64,000 nt of DNA. Source: an uncultured Kordia sp. Its GTDB lineage: Bacteria; Bacteroidota; Bacteroidia; Flavobacteriales; Flavobacteriaceae. This document shows, one piece after another, positions 24,946 to 33,888 of the stretch. The position numbers and the translations under genes are program-made. The first letter of the stretch is position 1, and each line of letters opens with the position of its first letter. The stretch covers positions 248,001-312,000 of the forward strand of contig NZ_CANMEZ010000002.1 in the NCBI RefSeq assembly GCF_947496985.1, read 5' to 3'. Under the pieces are notes generated by a model that was given only the letters and a program-made list of their open reading frames with translations, was not told the DNA's origin and ran no database searches.

Positions 24946-26325
24946 ATGAAAAAAAAAACAAGACATTACCAGAAGAGTGAGAATATCATTGTAAGAACAA
25001 AAGAAGATTTTTCTGGTCACAAAGCAGCCATGAAGTTTTTAAACTCAGCCTTTTTCAAAACAACTGCTTTAGATACTACAGATGAAAAAAACTCATATCT
25101 AGATACTATAGACTTTAAACCTGAAGAGCCTTCAATTGTAAGTAGCGTAGAAGGGAAAATGTCTAAAATCTTTTTAACAATTCCAAAATATGCTATACTT
25201 GATCAAAATAACAATCCATATTGGAATGCCTATAGTGATTTAATATTACAATTACCTGAATACACCAATTTTTTCATTATGACACATGAAGCTGTTGAGA
25301 ATGAGTTAAAAGATTGGTTGGAAGCAAATAACATTATAGATAGAGCTACCGTACAGAGTTTACCCAACCATTTGCATTTTTCAGTTTGGGCAGAAGATGG
25401 ACACGCAATTACGAAGGATGCAAATGGAAGTACATTTTTTGCACAACCATTTTCATTTCCAAGATATGCAGATGGTCTTTTAGCTCGTTATGCTTCAAAT
25501 GTATCTGATTTTGAAAACTATCCTGCTCCGCTTTATTTTCAGGGAGGAAATATATTGATTGGAGATAATTTCTTTTTTATAGGTGCTGATTACCCTAAGA
25601 ATTCCTTGGATTATGTTGGTAAAGTTATCATTCCTGAAAACGGAGAGTCTGATGAAGCATTAATAAAGAGACTTTACAAAACCTATTTAGACACTTCAAA
25701 AGAATTGTATTATGTAGGCAGTCAAATCCCCGTACCTTCACAAAGAACTGAACGTATAACGGTTGATGGAGATCCAAATTGGCATCAGCTTCTTTATTTT
25801 GGAAATAAAGAAGGCACTGTGCAACCTTTATTTCACATTGATATGTTTATTTCTTTAGCAGGACGAAACGCCGCAGGGAAATATCAAATTCTTGTGGGTG
25901 ATCCAAAAATGGCTGCAGAACTAATTAATTTTCCAGAAAGTCTAAAATATGCAATGGTTAATGTTTTTGATAATATTGCGGCACAACTTTCTAGAAATCC
26001 AGATTTTGAAGTCATCAGAAACCCGCTTCCATTAGTGTATATTGATGATGAATCAAAAAAGGAAAGAGTTTGGTATTTTGCTACTTCTAATAATTGTTTA
26101 GTTGAAAACACCAAACATAACAAAACAGTTTGGCTTCCTACTTATGGGCATGGAAATTGGAAAAGACTCGTAAGAACAGATCTCGCGAATGCCAAAATAT
26201 GGCAAAGACTTGGGTATAAAGTGAAAATGCTTGAAGATTTCCATCCGTTCACAGAAAACTTAGGAGCTGTTCATTGTATTTCTAAATATTTAGAACGTGG
26301 TGCTGAAAAACCAATAGTATCCTAA
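24946..26325 (+). CDS. Pentein-fold deiminase/amidinotransferase-like protein
   Basis: 459 residues. The spacing of motifs matches agmatine- and peptidylarginine-deiminase-type enzymes: WAEDGHAITKD near residue 147 (compare W-x-RD-x-GP), FQGGNILIGDNFFFIGADY near 199 (compare EGGN), HIDMFISLAG near 296 (catalytic His-Asp pair) and GAVHCISKYLERG near 443 with the candidate nucleophile Cys after His. These enzymes hydrolyse or transfer guanidino groups via a covalent Cys intermediate. No signal peptide is seen, though the N-terminus is basic. The substrate (agmatine, arginine or protein) is not determinable; the usual partner for putrescine synthesis is absent nearby. A terminator at 26351-26384 follows. 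Confidence 0.62.
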   Translation: MKKKTRHYQKSENIIVRTKEDFSGHKAAMKFLNSAFFKTTALDTTDEKNSYLDTIDFKPEEPSIVSSVEGKMSKIFLTIPKYAILDQNNNPYWNAYSDLILQLPEYTNFFIMTHEAVENELKDWLEANNIIDRATVQSLPNHLHFSVWAEDGHAITKDANGSTFFAQPFSFPRYADGLLARYASNVSDFENYPAPLYFQGGNILIGDNFFFIGADYPKNSLDYVGKVIIPENGESDEALIKRLYKTYLDTSKELYYVGSQIPVPSQRTERITVDGDPNWHQLLYFGNKEGTVQPLFHIDMFISLAGRNAAGKYQILVGDPKMAAELINFPESLKYAMVNVFDNIAAQLSRNPDFEVIRNPLPLVYIDDESKKERVWYFATSNNCLVENTKHNKTVWLPTYGHGNWKRLVRTDLANAKIWQRLGYKVKMLEDFHPFTENLGAVHCISKYLERGAEKPIVS

Positions 26326-26350
26326 ACATATACATGCCATTTTATTTTAT

Positions 26351-26384
26351 AAAAAAGCCTTTCCAAATTTGGAAAGGCTTTTGT
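26351..26384. terminator. Bidirectional terminator between convergent genes
   Basis: AAAAGCCTTTCC / GGAAAGGCTTTT, a 12-bp stem with an AAATTT loop, between the stops at 26325 (plus) and 26406 (minus). Confidence 0.88.
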
Positions 26385-26405
26385 TTTTGAAGCTATTCAA
26401 TAAAT

Positions 26406-29126
26406 TTATAAATTATATTTTACACTTAAAATTAAGTATCGTGGTTGAATGAAATATTCACTTGTACTCGTGGAAAAAGTATTTGAATTATCCTGATTCA
26501 ACGATTTTGTATTTAACAAGTTGGTTCCACTAATGGTATATTCCCATTTACTATCCTTTTTCTGATACGCTAAGTCTGCCTTTAGAAAACTGTAATTGTT
26601 TATCGTACGTTCTTCACTTTTGTAATTGAAATACGAATAATCTGCTGTAAAGACAAAACTTTTTAAGAAATACGCATCTACATTTACAAACGGACTGTTG
26701 GTTGTAAATTTATTTGTAATGTTTCCTTGATCGTATGTATTGATAGACAAATTGTATCCTATTTCAATATTTGGCGCATCTCTAAAATTAGTACTCAATC
26801 GTGTTCGGTATGATTGCGTAAAAGATTCGTTTACATTCCTGTTTCCGTTAATTTCTTGTGTAAATTTTGATAATGAAAGACTTCCGCCAACTGAAGCTTT
26901 TAATTTCCCGAACGAACGTTCAAAACGTCCATTTGCAGTAAGGCTTTCATCTGCAAAGTTTGAATTAAAAGGTGATGAAACACTGTTTGTACTCAACACA
27001 TCGGGATCACCCGGATTTGCACCTGGAATTGTTAAGAATTGTGAACGATTCCTGATCGGATCTACACGTTTGTTATAATTTAGGAAAGCAAATATGTTTG
27101 TATAATTGAACATATTAAAACTAAAATAACTTAAATTCAAGTTGTGCGACAATGCGTTTTCTAAAGTTCTATTTCCTCTGAATAATGAATTATAATTATT
27201 AAAGATTAAACCTTCTGCCAAATTATTTACATCTGTAAAATCGGTTTGCATTTGATATCTAAAATTGATATTTTCAGAGCTTTTTAATTGCAATCGAATA
27301 TCTAAATCTGGTAAGAATCGTGTAAAGTTGTCTTTAAACTCGGAACCAAATTGCGTATTTTTCAAACCATATGCATGCGCTGTAATTCCTGGTGTAAACG
27401 TGAATTTTCCCGTTTTAACTTTATAATGTAATCCTACATATGTATCACTAAAATTGTATTGTACATCATTGGTAACATCTTGCATCGAATTTGTTAAAGG
27501 AAATACACTTCCATTGTCTAATAATTGAAAAATTTCAGAATTAAAGTCTTGTCTACTTAGTGTTGTTCCTCCAGTAATATTAATATTACTTTTTTGATTT
27601 AACACATACCAATAATCTAATCGGGCATCTAATTTGTTCGTTTTCACACGTCTATCTTGTCCAATATTTAAACCTGATTGTGTCGTATTTAAACCTAAAA
27701 TATCTGTAAAACGGAATTGTTCACTTTGCGCCAATCGAGCATTATAAAAAGGATCTTCATCTTGTAATAAGTGCTGCGCTTCAAAAGCAAAAATGTTTTT
27801 ATCATCTAAGGTGTAATAATAGTTTAAATTTTGATTGATACTGTACGGGTTCTGAGTTTGATTTTCATCAATTCCACCTAATAAAGAAGAAAAGAAATCT
27901 GTACGTTCTCCTTGATTGGACACTTTTACAAACGCATCATAATCTAATTGATTGTTTCCATTTGGCTTATACGTTGTACTTAATTTGAATAATCCTAAAT
28001 CACTTTTTTGACGTGTATTGGTTGCCGTATTTTCATCAGGAATGCTCTCATCTAAATAATCATTAATACTGTTTTCACTAATTTCAGTTCGAGAACCAGA
28101 ATAGATAGCAAAACCACTAATATCCCATGTTTTCTTTACGGCATAACTAAAGTTTGCTGCGCCAAATTTAGAATCAATTGCTTGTGCTCTATTGTTTCGT
28201 AAGGTTAAAAATCCAATGTCGTTTGCAGCTACATTGAAATTTGTTCCTGTATTTCGAGAGGTATTTCTAAATCCTCCAGAGAAATTGAAGTAATCTCTTC
28301 GTGTAAACGGAATTGAACCAATATTGTTGAAATCTGTAATGATATTTACACTGTATTTTGGACTGTAATAAAATAATCTTGGGTTTGCAATGTATCGTTC
28401 TTCAGGACCAGCTCCGGCAGTAACTTCTCCAAACCAGAAATTCTTTTTTCCTTCTTTTAATTTTATATTGATTGCTACATTATCTTGATCGTTCCCAAGT
28501 CCTCGCATTTGTGAAACATCATTGTGATTTTTTAATACTTCTACTTTATCAATAGCATCTGCAGGAATATTTTTTGTTGCCAATTTACTATCGCCATCAA
28601 AGAATTCTTTTCCTTCCACCATTACTTTGGAAACCGTTTTTCCTTCTACTTCTATTTCTCCATCATCGGTAACTTCAACACCTGGCAACTTTTTTAAAAC
28701 ATCACCAAGTTTCTTTTCAGAACCGTTTTTAAAAGAATCCGCATTATATACAATCGTATCACCTTTTATGGTAACTGGCATTTCATAGGTTAATTCTACA
28801 GCTTGCAAACTGTTATCTGCTTTCATCACAAAATCTTTTTTGATGTCAACTTCTTTTGTTGTTAGCGAATCATTTATAGTTGCCAACCCTATAAAACTTA
28901 CTTTGATAGCGTAATTTGTGTTTTCTTTTAATTTGAGTCGAAAACGTCCTTCGTTATTTGTAATTCCGTACGAATCTAACGCGTTCGTTTTTTTATTTAA
29001 TGCAATTACATTTGCCAATTCTAAGGGATTTCCTAGTGTATCTTTTACAACACCTTCTAGTGTAATTTGAGCATAGGTAGCCTGTGCCATGCCTAAGCAT
29101 AGCAAAACAAATACTATATTTTTCAT
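26406..29126 (-). CDS. TonB-dependent-receptor-like outer-membrane beta-barrel protein
   Basis: 906 residues. Signal peptide ending ATYAQ, a carboxypeptidase-regulatory-like domain at about 20-105 (EGVVKDTLGNPLELANVIAL), a plug-like domain with DVLKKLPGVEVTDDGEIEVEGK near residue 135, and a long barrel rich in Asn and aromatic residues ending ILSVKYNL. This is the OMP_b-brl_3 type of TonB-linked protein, usually importing or exporting small ligands or peptides. It follows a GLPGLI gene by 46 bp, an association common in this phylum. The neighbouring two-component system is a plausible regulator. The ligand is unknown. Confidence 0.88.
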   Translation of the reverse strand: MKNIVFVLLCLGMAQATYAQITLEGVVKDTLGNPLELANVIALNKKTNALDSYGITNNEGRFRLKLKENTNYAIKVSFIGLATINDSLTTKEVDIKKDFVMKADNSLQAVELTYEMPVTIKGDTIVYNADSFKNGSEKKLGDVLKKLPGVEVTDDGEIEVEGKTVSKVMVEGKEFFDGDSKLATKNIPADAIDKVEVLKNHNDVSQMRGLGNDQDNVAINIKLKEGKKNFWFGEVTAGAGPEERYIANPRLFYYSPKYSVNIITDFNNIGSIPFTRRDYFNFSGGFRNTSRNTGTNFNVAANDIGFLTLRNNRAQAIDSKFGAANFSYAVKKTWDISGFAIYSGSRTEISENSINDYLDESIPDENTATNTRQKSDLGLFKLSTTYKPNGNNQLDYDAFVKVSNQGERTDFFSSLLGGIDENQTQNPYSINQNLNYYYTLDDKNIFAFEAQHLLQDEDPFYNARLAQSEQFRFTDILGLNTTQSGLNIGQDRRVKTNKLDARLDYWYVLNQKSNINITGGTTLSRQDFNSEIFQLLDNGSVFPLTNSMQDVTNDVQYNFSDTYVGLHYKVKTGKFTFTPGITAHAYGLKNTQFGSEFKDNFTRFLPDLDIRLQLKSSENINFRYQMQTDFTDVNNLAEGLIFNNYNSLFRGNRTLENALSHNLNLSYFSFNMFNYTNIFAFLNYNKRVDPIRNRSQFLTIPGANPGDPDVLSTNSVSSPFNSNFADESLTANGRFERSFGKLKASVGGSLSLSKFTQEINGNRNVNESFTQSYRTRLSTNFRDAPNIEIGYNLSINTYDQGNITNKFTTNSPFVNVDAYFLKSFVFTADYSYFNYKSEERTINNYSFLKADLAYQKKDSKWEYTISGTNLLNTKSLNQDNSNTFSTSTSEYFIQPRYLILSVKYNL

Positions 29127-29172
29127 TGATTTTGCTTCTTTTGATTAGTTGTCGACAGGCATCGAATTGGTG

Positions 29173-30060
29173 TTACCCTCTTCTTCCTCCTCCTCTACCG
29201 CCACGTCCGCGACCACGCATGTTACGCATTTCCTCCATCTTCTTTTTTACAATGTCATTGTATTCAGCACGTGTTACCTCTTTTCCTTTTGTTGGTTCTT
29301 CAATAGGATCTTTCTTGTCTGGATTCATGACGATTTTAGAACATAGAATGGTTGTTTTGTCTGCACTTATTTCTAAGATTAAACCTGGTAAACCCCAATA
29401 TTCTCCTGGGCCTTGATTTACCGGAATATCTAAAGTATACCAAGCAGTAACAAGTATTTCTTTTGGCACTTCCACCTGACTCATTGGATCGTTTGTTGCT
29501 TTGATTGAATCTTGTTTTTTCTGTTCAGCAGTTTTATCCTCACCATCATTGTTTCGTCTTCTTCGCAAGCTTCTGAAATCAAATTCATCAACCTTTTTTA
29601 AAGCCGTTGCTTTGAAACAAAGATATTTTCCAATTTGCTTGGTTTCACCGTCCATTTTCCATTCAAGTTTTGGCAAACTGTCTTTGATTAAGAACTCTTT
29701 TCCAAAGAATTCTTTCGATTCCATCATGACACCATCTTTTACATTTTTATACTGTTTTCCTGGAGAAAAACTACCCATCATCATTTGTCCAAAACCTCTT
29801 CCACCACCTTGTCCTGGCGCTTCAATTTTTTCTTCTTCTTTGTATGTAGATGCTGATTGGCTAAAATCTAAAATGTATACTTTTTCCAAGAAGCCTTTCA
29901 TTCGATCAGCAATTCGTTTTTTCTGTTCTTCAGACATTTGTCTTCCTCCAAAATTCATATCCATTGTCGTTTTTGACTGATAATATGCTTTTCCCTGAAA
30001 ACCTTGAGCGAATATGCTTGTCGTACATAAAAGTAAGCTCCAAATTAAAATACGTTTCAT
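29173..30060 (-). CDS. GLPGLI family secreted protein (copy 2)
   Basis: 295 residues with a signal peptide (LLLCTTSIFAQ). It carries the family signature GPGEYWGLPGLILEI near residue 220 and the preceding VTAWYTLDIPVNQ, shared with the second copy at 31397-32245. The C-terminus is an Arg/Gly-rich tail (RGRGRGGRGGGRRG), odd for an envelope protein. GLPGLI proteins are Bacteroidota-specific and poorly understood, often beside TonB-linked barrels as here. A 138-bp gap with a 9-bp inverted repeat separates it from the upstream protease-like gene, so it may have its own promoter. Confidence 0.88.
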   Translation of the reverse strand: MKRILIWSLLLCTTSIFAQGFQGKAYYQSKTTMDMNFGGRQMSEEQKKRIADRMKGFLEKVYILDFSQSASTYKEEEKIEAPGQGGGRGFGQMMMGSFSPGKQYKNVKDGVMMESKEFFGKEFLIKDSLPKLEWKMDGETKQIGKYLCFKATALKKVDEFDFRSLRRRRNNDGEDKTAEQKKQDSIKATNDPMSQVEVPKEILVTAWYTLDIPVNQGPGEYWGLPGLILEISADKTTILCSKIVMNPDKKDPIEEPTKGKEVTRAEYNDIVKKKMEEMRNMRGRGRGGRGGGRRG

Positions 30061-30102
30061 TATTGTTAGGTGTTATTTTTTTAACTCTTTTAGTGTTAGT
30101 AC

Positions 30103-30122
30103 GTAACTTTTTGAAAAGTTAC
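30103..30122. repeat. Inverted repeat upstream of the second GLPGLI gene
   Basis: GTAACTTTT-TG-AAAAGTTAC, perfect 9-bp arms, 43 bp upstream of the 30060 start. It could be an operator or a hairpin ending the upstream transcript; a T-tract is lacking on the minus strand, so an operator fits slightly better. Confidence 0.45.
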
Positions 30123-30198
30123 ACTTTTTAACAACACTTAGACCTAACTTTTCCTGTTGAGTTTAATCGACTTTTGTTAAAATTATCTTAATTTTTAT

Positions 30199-31383
30199 TT
30201 AGATTAGACGCCTTAGCGTAATTATAATTGTTTTTGCACTACCGTTTTTATCTTTTAGAACTAGTGCTACTTTTTTATTTTTTTGTTTTAAAAGTTCTCG
30301 GTATAATTTTATATCTGATATTTTTTCCCCATCAATAGAAACCAACTCATCTCCTTTTCGAACGCCTTTTGTAAAGGCTTCTGAATCTTCTATTACATTT
30401 GAAATTTGAATTTTTTCTGCTTCTTTTTCAATAGAAATTCCACTTAATGGAAATTCAAATTCATTTGCATATGTTTTGTTGGGTTTGAAATAAATCTTTT
30501 TCGCTTTATAGTCTAAAATGGTATTAAATCTGTTGATTATTTTCACACCTAATATTCCTGTGTATGCGTTTGAAGCCATAACACCTGCTTCACTTTTAGA
30601 TAAATCAATTGGCATTTCTCCAAATTCAAAATCAGCTAGTTTTACATTGGATACTTTTCCAATTTTAAACGTTGACGAAGCTGTGAGACTTTCTGCTTTG
30701 TTTTCAATCGTTTTTCCAATAATACTTTCTATTTTTTGTTTGTTGACAAAAGGTGTATTTAAAAGAAATGTCATATTGGCTCCAGAATCAAATAAAAAGT
30801 TTCCACTAAATTTTTGATTATTCGCAAGCGTAAATTCAAGTTCCACTTGTGGAATATTTGCAAAGTCCAACGAAGCTGGTAATACTTTGTATGTTGCTAC
30901 ATTTTCGATATCATCAATACTTTTATACAATTCTATTACACTCTCATCAAAATTCAATCGTGTTATAAATTGTTGCATGATATCTGCTCCTACGATTCCG
31001 TCAATTTTTTGATTTCCTCTTTTGGATAATCGTTCTAAATCGACTAAAACCATATGCACATTCTCTAATGTAACATCCTGAATATGTAGCTTTTGCGATA
31101 ACGCAACATTATACACTTCAGATCCTGCAGCACCTTCCGCAGGTTGTTGATAATCAGAGTTTACACCTAATTCTTTGGCAACAGTTTCATCTAACACGAT
31201 TGTTGACGCACCTGTGTCAAATACAAAGTTTAATGGTTCTGTATGTGCATTCACTTTTACTTTGATAAACATTAAGTTATCATTTTCAAAAGGTACCGTA
31301 GCTACTTGTGCTTGCATTATTGATACACTGATCAACAAATAGAAAAGTACAAATACATACTGTTTTTTAAAATTTAATTTCAT
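30199..31383 (-). CDS. Retropepsin-like aspartyl protease with C-terminal PDZ domain, secreted
   Basis: 394 residues from the ATG at 31383 (MKLNFKKQYVFVLFYLLISV, a signal peptide ending MQAQ). An upstream in-frame start at 31431 would extend into the preceding gene and lacks a signal peptide. Two aspartyl-protease half sites are visible: FVFDTGASTIVLDE near residue 58 and FLFDSGANMTFLL near residue 205. A PDZ domain closes the protein (IEKEAEKIQISNV, KGVRKGDELVSIDGEKI). It lies 13 bp after the first GLPGLI gene, so the two are co-transcribed. Periplasmic proteolysis of an envelope substrate is inferred; the GLPGLI protein or a peptide handled by the barrel could be that substrate. Confidence 0.83.
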   Translation of the reverse strand: MKLNFKKQYVFVLFYLLISVSIMQAQVATVPFENDNLMFIKVKVNAHTEPLNFVFDTGASTIVLDETVAKELGVNSDYQQPAEGAAGSEVYNVALSQKLHIQDVTLENVHMVLVDLERLSKRGNQKIDGIVGADIMQQFITRLNFDESVIELYKSIDDIENVATYKVLPASLDFANIPQVELEFTLANNQKFSGNFLFDSGANMTFLLNTPFVNKQKIESIIGKTIENKAESLTASSTFKIGKVSNVKLADFEFGEMPIDLSKSEAGVMASNAYTGILGVKIINRFNTILDYKAKKIYFKPNKTYANEFEFPLSGISIEKEAEKIQISNVIEDSEAFTKGVRKGDELVSIDGEKISDIKLYRELLKQKNKKVALVLKDKNGSAKTIIITLRRLI

Positions 31384-31396
31384 AATGTTCTCAGTT

Positions 31397-32245
31397 TTAT
31401 CCTCCAATTTCAATTGTAACATGTTCTCCATCTCTTCTGTTTCCTCTAAAACGTTCTGTCATTTCTTTTGTTTTTTTACGTATGATTGTTTCAAACTTTT
31501 CTTGATTTACTTTTTTCCCTTTTGTTGGTTCTTTAATCGTTACTTTATTTTTAGGGTTTAATACAATTTTACTACAGATTATTGTCTCTGAACCATCGTT
31601 TACTTCCAAAATTAATCCTGGCAATCCCCAATACATTCCTGGACCTGCATTTACTGGAATTTCTAGAGTATACCATGCTGTTATTGTTACTTCTTCTTTG
31701 GTTACTTTTGGCTCTTCTTTACTATCATTTAATGAAAAAGATTCTATTTTTTCCATTTCAATGGTACGAGTTGCTTTGAAACATTGGTACTGTCCTATGA
31801 ACTTGGTTTCTGTACCAAGTTTCCATTCTTTATTCTCTAGAGAATCTTTAATCAAAAACATTTTCCCAAAAATGTCTTCTTGATTTGTATACCGCTTTTC
31901 CTTCATGTTTTTGTACAATATTTTAGATTCACTATCGCCCATCACCATAACTTGGATTCCTGTAGCACTTGGTTGTGGTGCGGCTAGTTTACCTTCTTCT
32001 TTATAAAGCGATTCAGCAGTGTTGAATGTTAACTTGTATTCTTTTTGAAATTGCTTTTGCAACATTTCATTCATCTTCTTTTGCATGTCAGCATCAATTC
32101 CTTGACTTCCTCCTTTTTCGTCAATTTTGAAATCCATTTTACGGCTTGTCTTGTACGTAGCTTCACCTTGAAATTCTTGTCCGTTTACTATGGTACTTAT
32201 CAATATAAAGACAAATACGATAATTGATTGTGCGTAGTTTTTCAT
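31397..32245 (-). CDS. GLPGLI family secreted protein (copy 1)
   Basis: 282 residues with an N-terminal signal peptide (SIIVFVFILISTIVNGQ). The signature GPGMYWGLPGLILEV lies near residue 205, preceded by VTITAWYTLEIPVN and followed by SKIVLNPKNKVTIKEPTKGK, which closely matches SKIVMNPDKKDPIEEPTKGK in the copy at 29173. The two are evident paralogues. It is the first gene of the minus-strand operon and is divergent from the histidine kinase gene 32389; the shared 143-bp region holds tandem 10-bp repeats. Function is unknown. Confidence 0.88.
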   Translation of the reverse strand: MKNYAQSIIVFVFILISTIVNGQEFQGEATYKTSRKMDFKIDEKGGSQGIDADMQKKMNEMLQKQFQKEYKLTFNTAESLYKEEGKLAAPQPSATGIQVMVMGDSESKILYKNMKEKRYTNQEDIFGKMFLIKDSLENKEWKLGTETKFIGQYQCFKATRTIEMEKIESFSLNDSKEEPKVTKEEVTITAWYTLEIPVNAGPGMYWGLPGLILEVNDGSETIICSKIVLNPKNKVTIKEPTKGKKVNQEKFETIIRKKTKEMTERFRGNRRDGEHVTIEIGG

Positions 32246-32308
32246 ATCTATTTTGTGTTTTTTAGTTTTTTGATGTTACAAATATGAAATAGAAAAGCAT
32301 CTTATTTG

Positions 32309-32338
32309 GTTAACGAACGTTAACGAGTGTTAAGCGAT
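32309..32338 (+). promoter_or_regulatory. Three phased 10-bp direct repeats: candidate response-regulator site
   Basis: GTTAACGAAC, GTTAACGAGT, GTTAAGCGAT follow each other without gaps. The helical phasing suits OmpR-family regulators, which bind tandem repeats spaced 10-11 bp. They end at the -33 element of the kinase promoter, an activator position. The first 16 bp also form an inverted repeat (GTTAACG-AA-CGTTAAC). Confidence 0.65.
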
Positions 32339-32370
32339 TGTTTTTTATCCTAAAGAACTCCTTACATTTG
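32338..32370 (+). promoter_or_regulatory. Promoter of the histidine kinase / response regulator operon
   Basis: TTG (32338-32340), 22-bp spacer, TACATTTG (32363-32370), an exact -7 match. It is 18 bp from the ATG, so the 5' leader is very short. Confidence 0.65.
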
Positions 32371-32388
32371 AAATGTAAATAGATACAA

Positions 32389-33888
32389 ATGAGGCAACAA
32401 CGATTTTCTTGGATTTTATATTTTATAATTGCTACCATTACCATTACAGTAACTGTACAAGTATATTGGAACTATAAAAATTACCAAGTTAACAAACAAC
32501 AATTCATCAATCAGGTACAAATTAGTTTGGACAATGCTGTAGAAGCTTATTATGCAGATATCGTAAAGAAAGACAAAGTGATGTTTGTATCTATGGGAGC
32601 TTCTAATCTTGGAAATTTCCCAACGTTTGATAAGTTTAGAAATATGGATACTGATTCTATCTTAAACATATACAATCACAGTAACTATAACCATTCAGAT
32701 ACTATTATTATAGATGCTCGTGTAAATGGAAATATGGAATATCCTCATGAAACAATTGATTCTTTATTAAACGCAACACAATCAACTCTCAGAGCTAAGT
32801 TTACCCAGTTTAACGATAATATTGAAAAATATAAAGATAGCATTCGCTTGTTCAATGAAGTTTCTTCATTATATATCTCTATTTCCGAAGATTCATTAAA
32901 TTTTGATAAACTAAAAACCTTTTTAGATACTGAGTTTAACAGAAAACAGATTAAAGTTCCATATCGTTTGAATCAATATTTAGGAAAAAAAATTATTGCC
33001 AAAATCGGAACTGATTCACTACCAAAAGAAGCTTTGAAAACTTATGCAAAATCTGCGTATTTAAATCATGACGAGAAATTAGAATTACGATACACAAATA
33101 TTTCTAAAGCCGTTTTGAAGGAGAGTTCTATGGGTATTTTATTATCTACCTTACTCACATTAGCCATTATTAGTTCTTTATTATATTTACTTCGCGTAAT
33201 TAATAAACAGAAACAATTAGCTGAGATTAAAAACGACCTGATTAGTAATATTACACACGAATTTAAAACACCAATTACTACCATATCTACAGCTTTGGAA
33301 GCTATTCAACACTTTGATGCTTTGAAAGATCCTAAGAAAGCTCAAAAGTATTTATCAATTTCTGATAAGCAGTTGAAAAAGTTACATATTATGGTTGAAA
33401 AGTTACTGGAAACGGCAACTTTAGATAGTGAAAAACTATTATTAAAGAAAGAAGAATTGAATGTCGTAAATTTTGTGGAGAAGATTACGGAAAAGCAACA
33501 GACATTAGGTACTGAAAAAGAGATTGTTTTTAGAAGTAATACAGAAGAGCTTCCATTAGCATTAGATCCGTTTCACTTTGAAAATGCTATTACGAACCTG
33601 ATTGACAACGCTATAAAATATGGTGGCGACACTATTGAAGTTAATATTACCAAAGTGTTAGAAACTGTTGAAATTACAGTAGTTGATAATGGTGGAACTA
33701 TTGAAAAGTCGCAGCGAGAAAAGATTTTTGATAAGTTTTATAGAATTCCAAAAGGAAACACACACGATGTTAAAGGTTTTGGAATTGGCTTATATTACAC
33801 TAAAAAAATTATTGAAAAACACAACGGGACCATTCAGTTGATTCCTGATTCTAAACACACTATTTTTAAAATAACCTTACACGCATGA
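32389..33888 (+). CDS. Sensor histidine kinase (HisKA type)
   Basis: 499 residues. Two membrane helices (ILYFIIATITITVTVQVYW near residues 5-25 and SMGILLSTLLTLAIISSLLYLL near 247-268) bracket a ~220-residue extracytoplasmic sensor of no recognised family. HisKA follows with the phosphoacceptor in LISNITHEFKTPITTISTAL near residue 288. The HATPase domain has NAITNLIDNAIKYGG (N box), VVDNGG and KGFGIGLYYTKKIIEKHNG. The stop overlaps the response regulator start by 4 bp (ATGA), giving coupled translation. It is divergent from the GLPGLI / protease / barrel genes, which are the likely regulon. Confidence 0.95.
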   Translation: MRQQRFSWILYFIIATITITVTVQVYWNYKNYQVNKQQFINQVQISLDNAVEAYYADIVKKDKVMFVSMGASNLGNFPTFDKFRNMDTDSILNIYNHSNYNHSDTIIIDARVNGNMEYPHETIDSLLNATQSTLRAKFTQFNDNIEKYKDSIRLFNEVSSLYISISEDSLNFDKLKTFLDTEFNRKQIKVPYRLNQYLGKKIIAKIGTDSLPKEALKTYAKSAYLNHDEKLELRYTNISKAVLKESSMGILLSTLLTLAIISSLLYLLRVINKQKQLAEIKNDLISNITHEFKTPITTISTALEAIQHFDALKDPKKAQKYLSISDKQLKKLHIMVEKLLETATLDSEKLLLKKEELNVVNFVEKITEKQQTLGTEKEIVFRSNTEELPLALDPFHFENAITNLIDNAIKYGGDTIEVNITKVLETVEITVVDNGGTIEKSQREKIFDKFYRIPKGNTHDVKGFGIGLYYTKKIIEKHNGTIQLIPDSKHTIFKITLHA

